Below, one piece after another: positions 60,956 to 64,000 of a stretch of DNA of 64,000 nt (its first letter is position 1; each line of letters opens with the position of its first letter). Source of the DNA: Curtobacterium caseinilyticum (GTDB taxonomy: Bacteria > Actinomycetota > Actinomycetes > Actinomycetales > Microbacteriaceae); NCBI RefSeq assembly GCF_030363035.1, contig NZ_JAUCMN010000008.1, positions 1 to 64,000 on the forward strand, read 5' to 3'. Made by a program: the position numbers and the translations under genes. Below the pieces are notes generated by a model, which saw only the letters and a list, made by a program, of their open reading frames with translations, did not search any database and had not been told where the DNA came from.

Positions 60956-61827
60956 CGGGCCGCCCCCGTCCGGCGCAGCGCACGGCCCAGCACCGTGACG
61001 GCCGTCGCCAGGACGACGATGGCCAGCCCCGGGAACGTGCTCATCCACGGTGCCGTGAGCAGGTAGGTCCGCCCGTCGGCGAGCATCGCGCCCCACTCGG
61101 GCGCGGGTGGCGGCGTCCCGACGCCGAGGTAGCTCAGCGCCGAGGCCCAGACGACCGCCTGCCCGACCCCGAGCGTGGCGACGGCGACGACCGGCCAGAG
61201 CGCCGCGGGCAGCACGTGCCGGAACAGGATCCGCCCGGAGGAGCGGCCCTGCAGGACGGCCGTCTCGACGACCTGCGACGACCGAGCGGTCCGCACGAGC
61301 CCGCGGACGATCCGCGCGTACCCGGGTGCCGTCGCGAAGCCGACCGCCAGGGTCGCGGGCACCGGCCCCGGTCCGGTCACCGCGATGACGACGAGCGCGA
61401 CGAGCAGGAGCGGCAGCGCGAAGGCCACCTCGGTGACCCGACCGACCACGGCGTCGACGACCCGGCCCCCGAGCCCGGCCAGCGTGCCGAGCACGACGCC
61501 GGTGAGTCCGCCCACCAGGGTCGCGACGATCCCGACGACGAGCGACGCCCGCGTGCCCGCGACGACCCGCGCCAGGACGTCACGTCCCGACTCGTCGGTG
61601 CCGAAGGGGTGTGCGGGACCCGGTGCGGTCAGCGCGTCCGACGGGTGCACTGCGAGGGGGTCCCCGCCCCCGAGCAGCGACGGCCAGACGGCCGCCACCA
61701 CCGCCAGCACGACGGCCGCGGCGGCGACCGTACCGGCCGGTCCGAGCGTCCCCCCACGAGACCGCTCGGGCCGCCCGGCCGTCGGGCGCGTACCGGACTG
61801 GAGGCCCGGGTCGACGATGCCGCTCAC
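60952..61827 (-). CDS. dipeptide/nickel-type ABC permease (DppC-like)
   Basis: 291 aa. FGTDESGRDVLARVVAGTRA is the DppC landmark; five or six membrane segments follow, with the EAA region around APGYARIVRGLVRTARSSQV. The GTG start overlaps the stop of the DppB-like gene. About 35 soluble residues precede the first helix, usual for DppC. Confidence 0.93.
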   Translation of the reverse strand: MSGIVDPGLQSGTRPTAGRPERSRGGTLGPAGTVAAAAVVLAVVAAVWPSLLGGGDPLAVHPSDALTAPGPAHPFGTDESGRDVLARVVAGTRASLVVGIVATLVGGLTGVVLGTLAGLGGRVVDAVVGRVTEVAFALPLLLVALVVIAVTGPGPVPATLAVGFATAPGYARIVRGLVRTARSSQVVETAVLQGRSSGRILFRHVLPAALWPVVAVATLGVGQAVVWASALSYLGVGTPPPAPEWGAMLADGRTYLLTAPWMSTFPGLAIVVLATAVTVLGRALRRTGAAR

Positions 61828-62891
61828 CGTGCGCCCGCCCCGTGGCGCGTCCCACCACGTGCCCGGTTCCGCGCGCGGGTGCCGCTCCGCGACCCGCGCG
61901 GGTCGACCACCCGCTCGACCAGGTCCGCGACCGCGAGCACGACGACGTACGCGGCTGCGGACACCAGTGCGATCCCGGCGACGAGCGGCATGTCCCGCTG
62001 GGTCACCGCGGTCACGAGGGCACGGCCGATGCCCGGCAGCGCGAACACCGACTCGACGACGACGGCGCCGGACACCAGCGACCCGAACGCCCACGCGGAC
62101 AGGGCGATCCCGGGGAGCGCGGCGTGCCGGAGCAGGTGCCGTCCGAACAGTCCCGCGCGGGACTCCCCGCGACCGCGTGCGGCGAGGGCGAACGCCGACC
62201 GCTGGGCGTCGACCACGCCGTCGCGGACCGTCTCCGCCAGGTACCCGGCGACCGGCACGGCGACCGTCAGCACGGGCAGGACCCACCCCCGCAGGCTGCC
62301 GTCGGACACCGCGGGCACCCAGCCGAGGGCGCTCGCGAACACGACGATGAGCACGCTGCCGAGCCAGAAGTGCGGGACGACGCTCGCCGTGACGGTGATC
62401 GCCCCCGTCAGCGCGGCCGCGATCCGCCCCCGCTGCGTGGACCACCACGCGGCGCCGATCGCCAGGACCCAGGCGACGACGAGTCCGGCGACCGCGAGCG
62501 TCAGCGTCACCGGCAGCTGCTGGGCGAGGAGCGTCGAGACCGGGGTGCGGAAGGCGTACGAGTCGCCGAGGTGCCCGGTCGCCAGCCGTCCGAGGAACAC
62601 CGCGTACTGCACGAGCACCGGACGGTCGAGGCCGTACTCGCGACGGACGGCGTCGACCGCCTCGGCGGACGCCTGCGACCCGGGCCCGCCGAGGATCGCG
62701 AGCGCCGGGTCACCGGGGATCAACCGGATCGCGACGAAGACGAGCGTGGCGACGGCCCAGAGCACGCCGACACCGCCGGCCAGTCTGCCCAGACCCCACC
62801 GGACCCACGCCGACCACCCGGCGGACCGGTGCTCGCGTGTCGGACGCAGGGGGTGCCTCCCGGCCGGTGTGACCGTCAGCGCGCGATCCAC
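61824..62891 (-). CDS. dipeptide/nickel-type ABC permease (DppB-like)
   Basis: About 355 aa, six membrane segments. VFVAIRLIPGDPALAILGGP at the first helix and the TM2-TM3 region match DppB; the EAA-like loop is DAQRSAFALAARGRGESRAG. The start is uncertain: GTG 62891 is the nearest in-frame start before the first helix and overlaps the binding-protein gene by 16 nt, but has no ribosome-binding site; a non-standard start nearer the helix is possible. Confidence 0.85.
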   Translation of the reverse strand: MDRALTVTPAGRHPLRPTREHRSAGWSAWVRWGLGRLAGGVGVLWAVATLVFVAIRLIPGDPALAILGGPGSQASAEAVDAVRREYGLDRPVLVQYAVFLGRLATGHLGDSYAFRTPVSTLLAQQLPVTLTLAVAGLVVAWVLAIGAAWWSTQRGRIAAALTGAITVTASVVPHFWLGSVLIVVFASALGWVPAVSDGSLRGWVLPVLTVAVPVAGYLAETVRDGVVDAQRSAFALAARGRGESRAGLFGRHLLRHAALPGIALSAWAFGSLVSGAVVVESVFALPGIGRALVTAVTQRDMPLVAGIALVSAAAYVVVLAVADLVERVVDPRGSRSGTRARNRARGGTRHGAGAR

Positions 62892-64000
62892 GCGGTGCCG
62901 AACCACGGCGTCGAGACCGACGTGGTCTGGATGTCGTGCACGGCGGATCGGTACAGGAAGTGGTTCTGCTGGTCGTAGAGGGGCAGGACGGTGCCGCTCG
63001 CCAGGATCCGCTGCTGCGCCTGGCGGTACAGGTCGGCACGGTCGTCGCCGTCGGCGGTCCGAGCGGCGCGCTGGAGCAGGTCGTCGACCGTCGGGTCGTC
63101 GAGCTGGGCGAGGTTGGCGAAGTAGCCGGACGGCGCCGGCTCGATGCTCGCGCTGTCGTAGAGGATGCGCAGGACGTCCGGCCCGACCTTCGTGTACGGG
63201 GCGCTGACGACGTCGTACTCGTTCGCGGCCAGGGCGGCGTACCAGCTCGACAGGTCGAGTTCCTCGAGCCGGACGTCGAAGCCGACGGCCTTCTCGGATG
63301 CCTGGACCTGCTGGAACAGGCTGCGCTCGGCGGGCACCGACTGGTTGGTCGACACCGGGAACGTCACCGTGAGCCGCTTGCCGTCCTTCTCGCGCACGCC
63401 GTCGCTGCCGACCTTCCAACCGGCCTCGTCGAGCAGGCGCTCCGCCGTGCTGGGCGAGTACTCGAACAGTGCCGGGTCGGAGTACGCGGCGGGCTCGACG
63501 CTGGACAGCACCGAGGACGAGCGCTTCGCCGTGCCGAGGAACAGGCTCTTCAGCCCGGGGTCGATCTCGGCGCCGGCGATGAAGGCCTTGCGGACCGACT
63601 CATCGCGGAACACCCCGTGGCCGGAGTTCAGCTCGAGGCGGTTCGAGGCTCCCGGTCGTGGTGCGTCGAGGTCGCGGATCGCGCCCTTCGTCGACGCCGA
63701 CTCGAGCTGGTCCGGCTGGGCGTTGTCGATCACGTCGACCTGGCCGGACCGCAGGGCGGCGTAGCGCGAGGTCGAGTCGGGCAGGAAGCGCCAGGTGATG
63801 CCGTCGAGGCGCGGCTTCGTGGACCCGGACAGCGGCGTGTACGACGCGTTCCTCGCCAGCGTGACGCGGTCGCCGTGCTGCCACCCCGTGACGGTGAAGG
63901 GACCCGTGCCGACCGGGGACTCGCAGTTGGTCGCCTGTGCGCGCTGCAGTGCCTTCGGGGACTCCATGCCGACCCACGGCTGCGAGAACGACTCGAGCAG
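62876..64000 (-). CDS. peptide/nickel ABC transporter substrate-binding protein, 5'-truncated
   Basis: Open from the right window edge; 374 codons are visible and the N-terminus (signal peptide, lipobox) lies outside. Family 5 solute-binding fold: SPVGTGPFTVTGWQHGDRVT, YAALRSGQVDVIDNAQPDQL, FRDESVRKAFIAGAEI, DEAGWKVGSDGVREKDGKRL and the C-terminal lobe with YASDSASIEP-type lid segments. It delivers the substrate (short peptides or similar) to the permeases downstream. Its stop codon TGA lies in a partial copy of the dispersed element (62855-62878). Confidence 0.92.
   Translation of the reverse strand: MLESFSQPWVGMESPKALQRAQATNCESPVGTGPFTVTGWQHGDRVTLARNASYTPLSGSTKPRLDGITWRFLPDSTSRYAALRSGQVDVIDNAQPDQLESASTKGAIRDLDAPRPGASNRLELNSGHGVFRDESVRKAFIAGAEIDPGLKSLFLGTAKRSSSVLSSVEPAAYSDPALFEYSPSTAERLLDEAGWKVGSDGVREKDGKRLTVTFPVSTNQSVPAERSLFQQVQASEKAVGFDVRLEELDLSSWYAALAANEYDVVSAPYTKVGPDVLRILYDSASIEPAPSGYFANLAQLDDPTVDDLLQRAARTADGDDRADLYRQAQQRILASGTVLPLYDQQNHFLYRSAVHDIQTTSVSTPWFGTAWIAR

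Overview
The window is a high-GC (about 70 %, judged by eye) actinobacterial chromosome segment. Gene content and style fit the family Microbacteriaceae, most likely a Curtobacterium-like plant-associated bacterium; this is inferred from the protein families (clpP1P2/clpX/tig, mycothiol-type DsbA, group II truncated haemoglobin, actinobacterial valS, EndoH and GH38), many GTG starts and GC-rich third codon positions. I see no phage, IS element, integrase, CRISPR array or rRNA operon. This is ordinary chromosome with one conspicuous catabolic locus.

Layout. 1-2.3 kb: edge of an 8-bp tandem repeat, tRNA-Arg, a membrane protein and a 48-bp tandem duplication. 2.3-11.5 kb: msrA, an SSB paralogue, a secreted protein, ettA with a thioesterase, tesB, an SDR-type oxidoreductase, glbO and mscS. 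11.5-21.3 kb: pepN, a DsbA-like protein, a divergent GNAT/XRE-cupin pair, rpiB, a Nei-type glycosylase, an amidohydrolase with a PaiB-like regulator, and a class C beta-lactamase-fold hydrolase. 21.3-25.9 kb: a DesK/NarL-type two-component system, an EamA exporter, and two small genes behind a perfect LexA box.

25.9-35.8 kb is the most distinctive region: a LacI regulator, a sugar ABC transporter (SBP plus two permeases, no ATPase), a GH5_18-like beta-mannosidase candidate, a GH38 alpha-mannosidase and a secreted EndoH-type GH18. Together these look like a high-mannose N-glycan foraging pathway: release outside, import, alpha-mannose trimming, then cleavage of the core Man-GlcNAc. A palindrome covers both the lacI -10 box and the structural promoter.

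36-39 kb: a membrane protein coupled to a processive GT2. 39.4-45.9 kb: tRNA-Gly, tRNA-Pro, tig, clpP1P2 (with a ClgR box), a copC/ycnI copper pair, clpX. 46-54.3 kb: an M3 peptidase, DoxX, TetR, a second two-component system and a large secreted CBM2-FN3-M60 protein. 54.3-64 kb: valS, a ProP-type MFS transporter, and a dipeptide-type ABC operon running off the right edge.

Two genome-wide habits show clearly. (1) Many genes have a TANNNT -10 box ending 6-7 nt before the start codon and no Shine-Dalgarno, so they are probably leaderless. (2) A palindromic element with the arm TGACGGACGGGAGGCACGG recurs at gene ends (15.0, 41.4, 42.9, 48.8, 59.1 kb), and short tandem repeats (8, 9, 16, 17, 48 bp) fill several intergenic gaps.
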